From NCBI GenBank assembly GCA_910586505.1, contig CAJUGV010000004.1:124001-188000 (forward strand): a stretch of DNA of 64,000 nt, in the 5' to 3' direction. The notes beneath the pieces were generated by a model. That model worked only from the letters and a program-made list of their open reading frames with translations. It was not told where the DNA came from and searched no databases. This stretch comes from an uncultured Paraprevotella sp. (GTDB lineage Bacteria; Bacteroidota; Bacteroidia; Bacteroidales; Bacteroidaceae). Within the stretch, counting starts at the first letter, position 1. Each line of letters opens with the position of its first letter. Made by a program: the position numbers and the translations under genes. Shown here one piece after another: positions 24,911 to 33,058 of this stretch.

Positions 24911-24942
24911 ATACAGCCTTCTATACGTACAGAAGGCTGTAT
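24911..24942. terminator. Terminator between convergent HAD and UDG-like genes
   Basis: Perfect 12-bp stem ATACAGCCTTCT / AGAAGGCTGTAT with an 8-base loop. On the minus strand it is followed by GGATTTTTA. Confidence 0.75.
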
Positions 24943-25001
24943 GAGTATTATAACATATTGATATTTAACGTGTAGATCCCATTGCGCTATGCGATGGATT
25001 T

Positions 25002-25078
25002 TCTTCCTCATGAAAATAAAAAATGATGAGGAAGATTTTGTATTTTCGTGCGCATGAAAAAAATGTGTGGTGCGCATG
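25002..25078. repeat. Dispersed inverted-repeat element, copy 2
   Basis: Perfect 10-bp arms TCTTCCTCAT (25002-25011) and ATGAGGAAGA (25026-25035) around an A-rich centre. The minus strand of this block matches copy 1 at 12495-12520 over about 25 bases. It is followed by a direct repeat GTGCGCATG at 25048-25056 and 25070-25078. It lies between convergent genes. Confidence 0.65.
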
Positions 25079-25113
25079 CCCGCGGAGGGCATAATAATGA
25101 TTGACAAATTGAT

Positions 25114-25716
25114 CTATAACAGCCCGGTTTCTTCCATCATCTTCCTGTAGAAATCGGCTTTCCTTTCAAGTTTCAGGGGATAGGCGCGCGAACTTGACGG
25201 CATGCGGTAAAGAGACATGCTGCGTCCGTCGGTTTCGAATGGGGCTGAGTTTCCGAGTGAGGGCTGCTTGATGCGGAAAGTGTCGCACAAGGTGTCGGTG
25301 GCTTTCTGCCCGGTAGTGACCACTGCCGTACATTGCGGAATCTGTGCGAGCAGGGCGGGCAAGTCGGTGGGAGTGACCACTTCCAGAAATTTGTCGGAGG
25401 CGTTATCCTGCAGGCGGCGCACGGCGCAGGCCGTGTCGTAAAGAGCGATGCCCTTTTCCTGTAGAAACTCCACAATGCTTTCTTTCCTGAAGCACCGGGC
25501 CTGCTCGTCTACGAAATGGTTTCGGTCGTTGTGGAACAGAAGGCCCATGATGCGCCACATGTCGTTGATGTAGTTGGGGTAATAGAAATTCATGCACCAG
25601 CGTTTCTGTTGCGGCGGGAAGCTGCCAAGCATCAGCAGGCGGGCATGAGGGGGAAGAAACGGTGGCAGGGGATGTTCCTCTACGGGGAGTTCGGTATGGA
25701 TGTTCTCTGTTGTCAT
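25114..25716 (-). CDS. Uracil-DNA-glycosylase-fold protein, 200 aa
   Basis: It resembles the UDG superfamily (Mug/SMUG-like fold). LLMLGSFPPQQKRW at about residue 28 fits motif A with the water-activating region, and RMPSSSRAYP near residue 170 fits the DNA-binding motif B in HP-S form. Some members are annotated as G:T/U mismatch glycosylases. It has no signal peptide. It begins 6 bases after the DUF4421 gene, probably as the last gene of a three-gene operon. The DNA substrate is uncertain because the motif residues differ from classical Ung. Confidence 0.75.
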   Translation of the reverse strand: MTTENIHTELPVEEHPLPPFLPPHARLLMLGSFPPQQKRWCMNFYYPNYINDMWRIMGLLFHNDRNHFVDEQARCFRKESIVEFLQEKGIALYDTACAVRRLQDNASDKFLEVVTPTDLPALLAQIPQCTAVVTTGQKATDTLCDTFRIKQPSLGNSAPFETDGRSMSLYRMPSSSRAYPLKLERKADFYRKMMEETGLL

Positions 25717-25722
25717 GATGGT

Positions 25723-26868
25723 TTATATGTAATTCTTGCGTTTATGGAAATTCAGTCCGATGTAGAGGTTCAGGGTTCCGAAAGTATTGTTGATGCCTAG
25801 CCGGTTATGGCGGTAATTGTAGTTGTGGACGATCAGCGAAAGGCCTCCGAAATATTTTGTGTTATTCCACACCAGTCCGGCCCGCAGGGTGGCGTCGATG
25901 TTCAGATTCCTCATGTGGGAAGCCTGTGTGGGTCCACTCTCCGGTGTTTCGTGTATGGTGGCATAGGTGATGGTCTTCTTGTAGCCCAGCGCCGGGGTCA
26001 GGGATATGCAGAACAGCCAGTTCTTTTTGAACACCCAGTTATAGGCATAGCCGCAACTCACGCTGAAGTCCGTATATTTGATGTGGTCTACATGGAAGTC
26101 CGGACTGAGCTGATGGTCGGGGTTCTGGGTGATGGCGGGAGGCAGGGCGTTGTAGTCGAAATTCAGCTCATGGGTGGTGTAGGAGGCTCCGGCTTTCCAT
26201 GAACCGCAGTTTTTGCGTTGCACGGTACTTTGTGCAAATGCGGCAGGATAAGAAAAACGCTTATGGTTGAAAATGTAGTAGGCATTGATGCCTGTCACCC
26301 TCACGTCGATGCCCTTGACGTACGAGCCTTCGACCATTTCGCTTTCCTCTCCCAATCCTCTGACCTTCCGCAGGCGGAAATCGTTGCCCGTACGCCGGTA
26401 GATGAGGTCGCAGCCCAGCATGGAACTGTAAAGGCTCAGCTCCAGTTCGGTTTTCTTCGTTTGTTGTCCTTTCCCAATCGAAGATACCTCGAACGTGTAG
26501 CCTAAAAAGATCCAGCGCCAACCCAGATAAGGTCCTATTTTGATGGAAGGGTTAGGTGAAAACGAAAGTTCCTGCTGCCGCTCTTTGTTGTTTAATGAAT
26601 AGAATTCGAAACTGTTGGTGTTTTGCAACATCACGGCCCAGTTGTATTTGTTGGGGGTGATGTAGGTGGTGTCCATGGCATTGAACTCACGGATAAACCG
26701 TTTGATTAGGTTGTTTTTATAAGGAGGCTTTTTTTGAACCGTAGTGTCGCTTGCCGCATTCTCGGTAGGCATGACAGTGTTCTTTCCCGTTTCGCGGGCA
26801 GACGGCTGAGCGAAGAGACAGGAAGATGACAGCCAGGCGAGGAATATCAGCGAGTGGCGGACTTTCAT
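25723..26868 (-). CDS. DUF4421 family outer-membrane-type protein, 381 aa
   Basis: Signal peptide residues 1-20 (LIFLAWLSSSCLFAQ). The rest is rich in alternating aromatic/polar strands, with the DUF4421 opening (DTTYITPNKYNWAVMLQNTNSFEFYSL near residue 67) and an aromatic C-terminus ending near LYIGLNFHKRKNYI. It looks like an outer-membrane beta-barrel. Function unknown. It starts one base before the oxidoreductase stop region ends (TGA then ATG almost adjacent), indicating tight coupling. Confidence 0.82.
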   Translation of the reverse strand: MKVRHSLIFLAWLSSSCLFAQPSARETGKNTVMPTENAASDTTVQKKPPYKNNLIKRFIREFNAMDTTYITPNKYNWAVMLQNTNSFEFYSLNNKERQQELSFSPNPSIKIGPYLGWRWIFLGYTFEVSSIGKGQQTKKTELELSLYSSMLGCDLIYRRTGNDFRLRKVRGLGEESEMVEGSYVKGIDVRVTGINAYYIFNHKRFSYPAAFAQSTVQRKNCGSWKAGASYTTHELNFDYNALPPAITQNPDHQLSPDFHVDHIKYTDFSVSCGYAYNWVFKKNWLFCISLTPALGYKKTITYATIHETPESGPTQASHMRNLNIDATLRAGLVWNNTKYFGGLSLIVHNYNYRHNRLGINNTFGTLNLYIGLNFHKRKNYI

Positions 26869-26869
26869 G

Positions 26870-27859
26870 TCAGAGCTTGCCCAATATTTGGTCCATTACC
26901 CAATTGACTGGTGTGGCGCTCACGCTGTCGCATGTGCATACCGACCTTTTTTGGAGATGCTCCACGATGTTTTGAATCAGAGGAAGCTGTACGTGGTCGG
27001 GATTGGGGATGACAATTTCCTCACGCCCACGCTCGGTGTGCAGCGCTATCGGCTCATAGGTGAATACGGAGAAGCAGATCTGTCCCTTGTCGCCGATAAT
27101 CTCAATGCGGTCGGTCTTGGCCGATTCGTGGGCTACGAAACACCAAGAACCGGAACCGGGCGTGCCGTCGGGAAACTGAAAGCATGCGCTTACGTTGTCT
27201 TCCGTGACATACAGTCCCTTACGGTTGGTACAGAAACCTTGTGCTTTGATGATGGGGCCGAAGAACTCCTGGAGCAGATCCAGTTGATGAGGGGCGAGGT
27301 CGTAGAAATATCCTCCGCCGGCAATGTCGCGTTGCACGCGCCAGGGCAATTCATGGCTGTTGTAGTCGAGGTCGCGCGGCGGTACGGCAAATCGTATCTG
27401 TATATTCAGGACACGGCCTATGGCATCGTTGTCCAGCAATTCTTTTACCTTGGCAAAATAGGGTAGGTAGCGGCGGTAGTAAGCTACGAAACAGGGTATT
27501 CCGGTTTGCTGCGATATGCGGTTGATACGGCAGCACTCTTCATAACTTACCGCCAGGGGTTTTTCTACATACGCCGGTTTGCCGGCTTTCATGGCCATGA
27601 TGGCAAAAGTGGCATGCGACGAGGGAGGTGTGGCAATATAGACGGCATTTATGTCAGGGTCGTTTACCAGATCCTGTGCGTCAGTGTACCATTTGGGTAT
27701 ATTGTGCCGCTCGGCATATGAGCGTGCTTTCTCCTTGTTACGGCTCATGACGGCCTCTATTTTAGATCCGGGGACGAGGCTGAAAGCCGGTCCGCTCTTC
27801 TTCTCCGTCACTTCTCCGCATCCGATGAATCCCCATTTAACAATGCTGTCCTCGTTCAT
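26870..27859 (-). CDS. Gfo/Idh/MocA family NAD(P)-dependent oxidoreductase, 329 aa
   Basis: Rossmann domain at residues 1-120 with WGFIGCGEVTEKKSGP (GxGxxT type dinucleotide site) and the catalytic-region motif YVEKPLAVSYEE (Lys of EKP). The C-terminal alpha/beta domain has YDLAPHQLDLLQEFFG. Substrate unknown, probably a sugar or inositol derivative. The start at 27859 is chosen because a -7 box at 27889-27896 makes the longer frame (27880) leaderless. First gene of an operon with DUF4421 and the UDG-like gene. Confidence 0.88.
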   Translation of the reverse strand: MNEDSIVKWGFIGCGEVTEKKSGPAFSLVPGSKIEAVMSRNKEKARSYAERHNIPKWYTDAQDLVNDPDINAVYIATPPSSHATFAIMAMKAGKPAYVEKPLAVSYEECCRINRISQQTGIPCFVAYYRRYLPYFAKVKELLDNDAIGRVLNIQIRFAVPPRDLDYNSHELPWRVQRDIAGGGYFYDLAPHQLDLLQEFFGPIIKAQGFCTNRKGLYVTEDNVSACFQFPDGTPGSGSWCFVAHESAKTDRIEIIGDKGQICFSVFTYEPIALHTERGREEIVIPNPDHVQLPLIQNIVEHLQKRSVCTCDSVSATPVNWVMDQILGKL

Positions 27860-27888
27860 ATCTGTGTAATGAAAATACAATGTGCGGA

Positions 27889-27896
27889 CAAAATTA
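27889..27896 (-). promoter_or_regulatory. -7 box TAATTTTG for the oxidoreductase operon
   Basis: It matches TAnnTTTG on the minus strand, 29 bases from the ATG at 27859. Confidence 0.6.
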
Positions 27897-28014
27897 CAAA
27901 AAATGCGGCATATACTGTTCGTTGCGGCAGCATAAAGTTTGGATGCTTTCTGGCCGGCTGTGGGAACGAGGTATAAAAAATGTTATCTGTTCGCGGGAAT
28001 ATGGAAAAATATGG

Positions 28015-28022
28015 TACTTTTG
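28015..28022 (+). promoter_or_regulatory. -7 box TACTTTTG for the membrane protein gene
   Basis: It matches TAnnTTTG, 35 bases before the ATG at 28058. It lies inside the longer frame from 27980, which is therefore rejected. Confidence 0.6.
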
Positions 28023-28057
28023 TCAGCAATTGTAACATTAAAAGATGTATTAAAACT

Positions 28058-28996
28058 ATGGAAGAAGAGAAAAGAGAAGTAGACGGAGGGCTGTTTGTGA
28101 GCCGCAGTTATCTGGTTTGCCTGAGCGAAGGAATCAAGTTGCCCACGCGGCATATCTTGTCTTTGTTGCGCTTCTTGTATCCTTCGCTTTCCGCCTGCGC
28201 GCTGACAGCCGCCCTGTGGGGTGTGTTTTTCAATCAGATGTCTGTGGCTTGGACGCAATGGATGGATGGGGACGGTGCGGTGGCGCTTTCCTTTCTGGTA
28301 ATAATGTTTATGCTGCTGGTTCTGCTGTCGATGTTGTCAGGAAGTTTTTATTTAGGAAATGTGATGACGGCTGTAGCGTGTTTTGCCGATGCCGGAAGAT
28401 GGCCGGTATTGCGTTTCGGCAGTCTCCGTCGTGAGATATTCAGAACTTCGCTGCGCGCTTTTAATATTCTTCTTGTCGGACAGGTTTTCAAGTACTTGGT
28501 TATGGTGCCTGTAGTCTGGGCTCTCGGGATGTGTAGTGTGTGGACTTGGGTGGCAGTCGGTGGAATGTGGCTTGCTTTCGGTGTTCCTTACTGTATGACC
28601 GGAATGGATTATATGTTGGATGGCCGTTGCGGATTCATAGCCAGCCTGAAACGTATGAAGGACGGATACCGTCATTGGACTATGTTTTTCATCATCCTGT
28701 TTTGCAGCGGCTTGCTTGTGGAGATGCTTGTCGTTGTAGCCTGGTTGCCCGCTGCCATATTGAGTTATGCCGGTCATCAGTCGTTTGTGGGGGTGCTTGC
28801 CGGTGATGCTACCGATCTTCCGTCATACATCCCTGCTCTTATCGTGCTGTTCTTTATGCTGGCAGCCGTACTGACATGTATTTTCCGTTGGCTCGTGTAT
28901 TTTCCATTGGCTTTTCTGTATGGTTCGATTGAAGCACGCCGGTGCGAGAAAGCTTTCTTTGAGGAAGAAGAGCATCGTTTGAATGATCTGCATTGA
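28058..28996 (+). CDS. Integral membrane protein of unknown function, 312 aa
   Basis: Six hydrophobic segments are visible (around residues 45-65, 80-105, 140-165, 170-190, 210-240 and 255-285), with a short charged N-terminus (MEEEKREVDGG) and an acidic C-terminus (EEEEHRLND). I do not recognise a family; the overall look is like small helical integral membrane proteins of Bacteroidota. It is monocistronic, with a promoter upstream and a long hairpin after it. No catalytic motif is evident. Confidence 0.78.
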   Translation: MEEEKREVDGGLFVSRSYLVCLSEGIKLPTRHILSLLRFLYPSLSACALTAALWGVFFNQMSVAWTQWMDGDGAVALSFLVIMFMLLVLLSMLSGSFYLGNVMTAVACFADAGRWPVLRFGSLRREIFRTSLRAFNILLVGQVFKYLVMVPVVWALGMCSVWTWVAVGGMWLAFGVPYCMTGMDYMLDGRCGFIASLKRMKDGYRHWTMFFIILFCSGLLVEMLVVVAWLPAAILSYAGHQSFVGVLAGDATDLPSYIPALIVLFFMLAAVLTCIFRWLVYFPLAFLYGSIEARRCEKAFFEEEEHRLNDLH

Positions 28997-29017
28997 GTCT
29001 GACAGAGGGTAAACAAG

Positions 29018-29057
29018 CATGCCCCTGTATTCGGTAGCTTTCCGATACAGGGGCATG
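29018..29057. terminator. Hairpin between convergent genes
   Basis: Perfect 13-bp stem CATGCCCCTGTAT (29018-29030) / ATACAGGGGCATG (29045-29057). There is no strong T run on either side, so the terminator role is inferred from its place between convergent genes. Confidence 0.6.
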
Positions 29058-29093
29058 TTCGTATTCCGGCACTTGTTTTTATGGCCTGTGTTT

Positions 29094-31358
29094 CTAATTA
29101 AAGAAATTCCATGAGAGGCCGAAGTGGATGTTCATGGGGTTGATAGGATAATGCGGGACAAGGAATGCATTTCTGTTTCCCGTACCGCTGTTCACGTGGT
29201 TTGCGTTGACATAAAAACGACAGTGTTTCAGGTGGAAGTTGATGTAAGCGTTGCAGATGGGATAGTTTCCCAATTTTATTCTTTCTTCGGGTGCCTGTAT
29301 CGTAAATTGTTGAATGATGGGCGCATAGTCAGGTGCATAGTATTCCGTGAAATAGCGAACGTCACCTCCTAATTGTACACGTAAGACTTTGGCGATACGG
29401 AATACGATATAGAGGTTGCTGTAAGCCGATAGGGTCGGCAGGGGCAGGATGTTGTCGTTGCTTGTCTTCTGGTAAGCTATGTCATTGTCCCAATGCAGGA
29501 TGCCGAATTTGAAGTTCTGATTGAGGCGTGCACTGAACACTTGTATGCTGTTGCCGTATTGCTTGACGGCGATGCGGTTGCTATAACCGGCAAATGCTCC
29601 TTCGTCATTGTTATAACCTACTTTTTCGGTAGCAAAATAAGCATAGTTCTTGACGTTCTCCACTCCGACGGTGAGAGCTGTCCGTGTGCGTTTCAATGAT
29701 AGTGTGCCCTCTATCCGTGTGCGGAACTCCTTGTTCAGGTTATTGTCCCACCATGCAAATTGTGAGTGGTAATGGCGCATGTAGAAACTGGGGTTCAGAT
29801 TTTTGACGAATGCACGGGCTGCCAGTTGTACGGTGTCGTTGAACAGCCTGAAATTCAGGTCGGCTTTTCCTTCTACGTCAAATTGCCCTATGTCTTCACC
29901 AAGCAACGCTACTTCGCCGGTGACGTCGTAGTGCAGGGTCTTTCCTTCACGTTTGCTTAATTGTCCGCCGACCGACAGGTTGTTCTCGGCATAACTTTTT
30001 ATAATTTTGTTGCTGCCGTTGAGGTCAGGCATTGTATAATGACGGTATTCGTGTGAGATGAAAGCGGTAAGCCCGGCTTTGGCCCATTTGTTGAATCCTT
30101 CGCGCAGACCTATGCCTAAGGTGTTTTTAACGGAATAACCGCGTGTACGGTCGCTCATATTGTCGGGATCGCCGTAGAAATGATCGGCGTAATAGTGCTC
30201 CGGGGTGTCGTAAGAATATACCGTATGTTTTGTATTACGGATGCGCAGGGTGTGTATGAAACTGGTTACCGGCACGAAATCCTGAGGAGGAGCTTGCGAG
30301 GCCAGAAAGTCCTTGCGGAGTGAATCCAGTATGGCATGCTGATAGACTGTGTCTGCCTTTCTGTAGGCGGTGAGCAGACTGTCGCGCAATCCGGACAGCA
30401 GGACTGAGTCGGTCGGTATCTTGGGACGCAATGAATCGGGCAGTTCGATATCCTTATAAAATCCCAGATTGTAGCGGTGGGTGAGATAATAAGTCTGGTC
30501 TTCATTACGGTTCCAGTTCTCTTTCATGATGGTGGGGATGTCTCTTGAACCGTAAGAACGGGTATAGTCTTCCGGGTGAAGGATGTAGCCGTCATCTTCT
30601 ATACCTCCGTTCTCTCCCATGCGCATGTGGTTTATACTCATCCATGCATGCATGTTGTAGTGATCGCTCAGATAATAGCCATAGAGAGAACCGTTGAAAA
30701 GTGAAGTGGCCTGGTTGTTATAATAGCCGCGGCCGTATAAATAGTCTAACTTGAAGCCTATGCCCGAGATCTTGTTGATGTTGCTCGCAAAATATGCCCT
30801 CAGTCTGTCTTCTCCGTCTTGCTTGTTGCCGCAAGAATGATATGACAGGTTGGTGATGGGACTCAGTGTATTGGTGAAAAGAAATTTATTGACCGGAGTA
30901 TAGAAATAATCGAACGGGTCGGCAAAGATAAAATTACTGTATGGCTTACGGTCCATGAAAAGGCGGGAAAGGCGGGGAGAACCCAGGTTTCCCAGAAAAT
31001 TATACTGACCTGTGGGGCCCGCTGTCAGATTAAAATTCTGAAAATTATCGGGAAGTGTATCCGATTCGGCCGGAGTTATTGTGCCGAACCGTTTGTCTAT
31101 TTTCCAGGCATAAGATCCTATAGGGACAATCTTTTCGGAAGACTGGGTGGTGTCGCGCCCCCAAACATACGCATCGTTGCCGTAACCGTCGGTGATAGGA
31201 TTGCCGTTGGCATCAAGAGGGATAGGATTGCCGTTGGCGTCTACCGGATTGCCAAATGCGTCGGTGCCGTAAATGGGGTTTCCCACTGGGACTTGTGCCA
31301 TGATTGTAGATGTCAGGCACAGGAAAAAATATAGAAAGAAAGTAAAATTCAGTTTCAT
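29094..31358 (-). CDS. Putative outer-membrane porin (Porin_10 type), 754 aa
   Basis: Signal peptide at residues 1-22 (FFLYFFLCLTSTIMAQ). Then comes a low-complexity linker of near-repeats (FGNPVDANGNPIPLDANGNP, residues about 30-55), followed by a large beta-barrel region of alternating residues with many Tyr/Asn and a terminal Phe-Phe-Asn, typical of outer-membrane barrels. The family match is to putative porins of Bacteroidota. The ATG at 31358 is chosen because the -7 box TATCTTTG is at 31367-31374; this leaves almost no 5' leader. Transported solute unknown. Confidence 0.85.
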   Translation of the reverse strand: MKLNFTFFLYFFLCLTSTIMAQVPVGNPIYGTDAFGNPVDANGNPIPLDANGNPITDGYGNDAYVWGRDTTQSSEKIVPIGSYAWKIDKRFGTITPAESDTLPDNFQNFNLTAGPTGQYNFLGNLGSPRLSRLFMDRKPYSNFIFADPFDYFYTPVNKFLFTNTLSPITNLSYHSCGNKQDGEDRLRAYFASNINKISGIGFKLDYLYGRGYYNNQATSLFNGSLYGYYLSDHYNMHAWMSINHMRMGENGGIEDDGYILHPEDYTRSYGSRDIPTIMKENWNRNEDQTYYLTHRYNLGFYKDIELPDSLRPKIPTDSVLLSGLRDSLLTAYRKADTVYQHAILDSLRKDFLASQAPPQDFVPVTSFIHTLRIRNTKHTVYSYDTPEHYYADHFYGDPDNMSDRTRGYSVKNTLGIGLREGFNKWAKAGLTAFISHEYRHYTMPDLNGSNKIIKSYAENNLSVGGQLSKREGKTLHYDVTGEVALLGEDIGQFDVEGKADLNFRLFNDTVQLAARAFVKNLNPSFYMRHYHSQFAWWDNNLNKEFRTRIEGTLSLKRTRTALTVGVENVKNYAYFATEKVGYNNDEGAFAGYSNRIAVKQYGNSIQVFSARLNQNFKFGILHWDNDIAYQKTSNDNILPLPTLSAYSNLYIVFRIAKVLRVQLGGDVRYFTEYYAPDYAPIIQQFTIQAPEERIKLGNYPICNAYINFHLKHCRFYVNANHVNSGTGNRNAFLVPHYPINPMNIHFGLSWNFFN

Positions 31359-31366
31359 AACGGCTG

Positions 31367-31374
31367 CAAAGATA
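31367..31374 (-). promoter_or_regulatory. -7 box TATCTTTG for the porin gene
   Basis: It matches TAnnTTTG on the minus strand; the start codon begins only 8 bases downstream of the box. Confidence 0.55.
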
Positions 31375-31379
31375 GCAAG

Positions 31380-31427
31380 AAAAAAGAAAAAGGAATGTAT
31401 TTCTGTTCTTCGAAACACATTCCTTTA
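31380..31427 (-). terminator. Terminator of the 2-oxoacid oxidoreductase operon
   Basis: Stem AAGGAATGT (31390-31398) / ACATTCCTT (31417-31425) with further inner pairing. On the minus strand it is followed by a long T-rich run. Confidence 0.75.
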
Positions 31428-31454
31428 AGCTTTTTTTCCGCCTGTGGTTTTCTC

Positions 31455-32000
31455 CTAATTTTCCGGACTGATGATTTCCATACCCTTGCGTAGAGCCGCT
31501 TCGTTCATGGGGATGAGGTGATGATGACGCTCGGGAAGTGTCCTGCGCAGAGCTGCAAGCACATTTTCCACTTGTGTTAATGGACGTATTTTAAGCAATC
31601 CTCCCAGTACAATCATATTGAAAGCCTTGGCTGCTTTCATTGTTGCCGCAGCGTCCATTGCATTGATACGATAGATTTTGATGTCTGTTCGTGAAGGTGG
31701 GGTAGAGATGCCGTAACCGTCGTAAATCAAGGTGCCGCCGGATTTGATACTCTGTTCAAACTTCTCCAATGAAGGTTGGTTGAGGATGATTGCCGTGTCA
31801 TACGTACTCAGTATGGGGGATGATATTTTTTCATCGCTGATGATGACTGTTGCATTGGCCGTTCCTCCACGTTGTTCCGGGCCGTAGGACGGCATCCATG
31901 TTACTTCCTTACCTTCTGATAATGCTGCGTATGCGAGAATTTTTCCCATGGAAAGAACGCCTTGTCCTCCGAATCCTGCTATGATTATTTCTTCTTTCAT
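31455..32000 (-). CDS. 2-oxoacid:ferredoxin oxidoreductase, gamma subunit, 181 aa
   Basis: Gamma (catalytic-domain III) subunit of a pyruvate-type 2-oxoacid:ferredoxin oxidoreductase. Family start IIIAGFGGQGVLSMGKILAYA; the motif SYGPEQRGGTANATV near residue 37 is diagnostic. Full length. It starts 13 bases after the beta subunit stop. It works with the beta, alpha (VorB) and ferredoxin subunits in oxidative decarboxylation of 2-oxoacids to acyl-CoA; the preferred acid (branched-chain or 2-oxoglutarate) cannot be decided from sequence. Confidence 0.93.
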   Translation of the reverse strand: MKEEIIIAGFGGQGVLSMGKILAYAALSEGKEVTWMPSYGPEQRGGTANATVIISDEKISSPILSTYDTAIILNQPSLEKFEQSIKSGGTLIYDGYGISTPPSRTDIKIYRINAMDAAATMKAAKAFNMIVLGGLLKIRPLTQVENVLAALRRTLPERHHHLIPMNEAALRKGMEIISPEN

Positions 32001-32013
32001 AACCGATGTGTAT

Positions 32014-32796
32014 TTAATGTGCCTTGTCTGTCATGATGGTGTCTTTCAAATCTCCAATGGGATAGAACTTGAACATGTGCTCTTCCATCCATTGGTTGGC
32101 CTTTTCGGGAGAGAGTTTCCAACCGGCGTTACATGTAGAGACTATTTCGACCAGACTGGCTCCCTGGCCGTTCATGGAGTTCTCAAATGCTTTACGTATG
32201 GCTTTCTTGGTTTTTCGGATAGCGGTTACGGTATGTACGGCCTGGCGGGTAACATAGCTTGTGCCGTCCAGAGTGGCTGCCATTTCTGTAAATTTTAGCG
32301 GGTAACCGTGTAGGTCGGCCTCGCGGCCGTAAGGGCAGGTTGCGGTTTTCATTCCCATAAGAGTAGTCGGAGCCATTTGTCCGCCTGTCATGCCGTAGAT
32401 GGCATTGTTTATGAAAATAATGGTGATATGTTCGCCACGGTTCAGGGCATGTATGCTTTCGGCCGTGCCGATGCAGGCAAGATCACCGTCACCCTGATAA
32501 GTGAAGACCAGCCTGTCGGGCCACAGACGCTTGATGGCTGTGGCTACAGCCGGGGCGCGTCCGTGAGCGGCTTCCACCCAATCCACGTCAATGTAATTGT
32601 ATGCAAAGACAGCGCAGCCCACAGGAGATATGGCCACGGTCTTGTCTTCCATGTCCATTTCCTCGATGACTTCGGCGATAAGTTTATGCACTAATCCGTG
32701 GCTGCAGCCGGGACAGTAATGCATCGGGGTATCGTTGAGTAACCTGGGCTTTTTGTAGATCAGATTCTCCGGCTTTATGATTTCTTCTTTGGTCAT
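32014..32796 (-). CDS. 2-oxoacid:ferredoxin oxidoreductase, beta (TPP-binding) subunit, 260 aa
   Basis: Thiamine-pyrophosphate subunit. HYCPGCSHGLVHK near residue 26 gives cluster/structural Cys residues. The TPP motif is GDGDLACIG followed by NNAIYGMTGGQMAPTT. The ATG at 32796 is used because the longer frame runs into the small upstream gene. Part of the same operon and complex as VorB and the gamma subunit. Confidence 0.94.
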   Translation of the reverse strand: MTKEEIIKPENLIYKKPRLLNDTPMHYCPGCSHGLVHKLIAEVIEEMDMEDKTVAISPVGCAVFAYNYIDVDWVEAAHGRAPAVATAIKRLWPDRLVFTYQGDGDLACIGTAESIHALNRGEHITIIFINNAIYGMTGGQMAPTTLMGMKTATCPYGREADLHGYPLKFTEMAATLDGTSYVTRQAVHTVTAIRKTKKAIRKAFENSMNGQGASLVEIVSTCNAGWKLSPEKANQWMEEHMFKFYPIGDLKDTIMTDKAH

Positions 32797-32807
32797 GATT
32801 CTAATGT

Positions 32808-33047
32808 TTAAAACAGGAAGCGCAAAAAGAATTCGGCTATTTTGAGACACATTCCCACACCGATGACAGCCATGCCGGCCAACCGGTTATCGGGCCAGAT
32901 AAAATAAAGTATAAGGCCGGTGAGTGCGCAAAATAGGAATAATATATTCAGTATATTGCGTATTCGGTCGACGGATATACTCTTTTTGGAGGTGCGTTCT
33001 TTGTTTACGGTTTCCTCTATCAGTTTCTCAATCTCTTCACGGTTCAT
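32808..33047 (-). CDS. Small membrane protein inside the oxidoreductase operon, 79 aa
   Basis: A charged N-terminal helix (MNREEIEKLIEETVNKERTS) is followed by two hydrophobic segments (about residues 32-50 and 54-75). No known domain is recognised. It sits between the alpha and beta subunit genes with gaps of 11 bases on each side, so it is translated from the same message. A role in attaching or assembling the complex at the membrane is conceivable but not shown. Confidence 0.8.
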   Translation of the reverse strand: MNREEIEKLIEETVNKERTSKKSISVDRIRNILNILFLFCALTGLILYFIWPDNRLAGMAVIGVGMCLKIAEFFLRFLF

Positions 33048-33058
33048 GGCGTAATATT

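Noticed and set aside
31258..31350. DNA repeat from the DANGNP units in the porin gene as a possible phase-variation tract
   Set aside because: The units are imperfect, in frame (multiples of 3) and few, so slippage would not switch expression.
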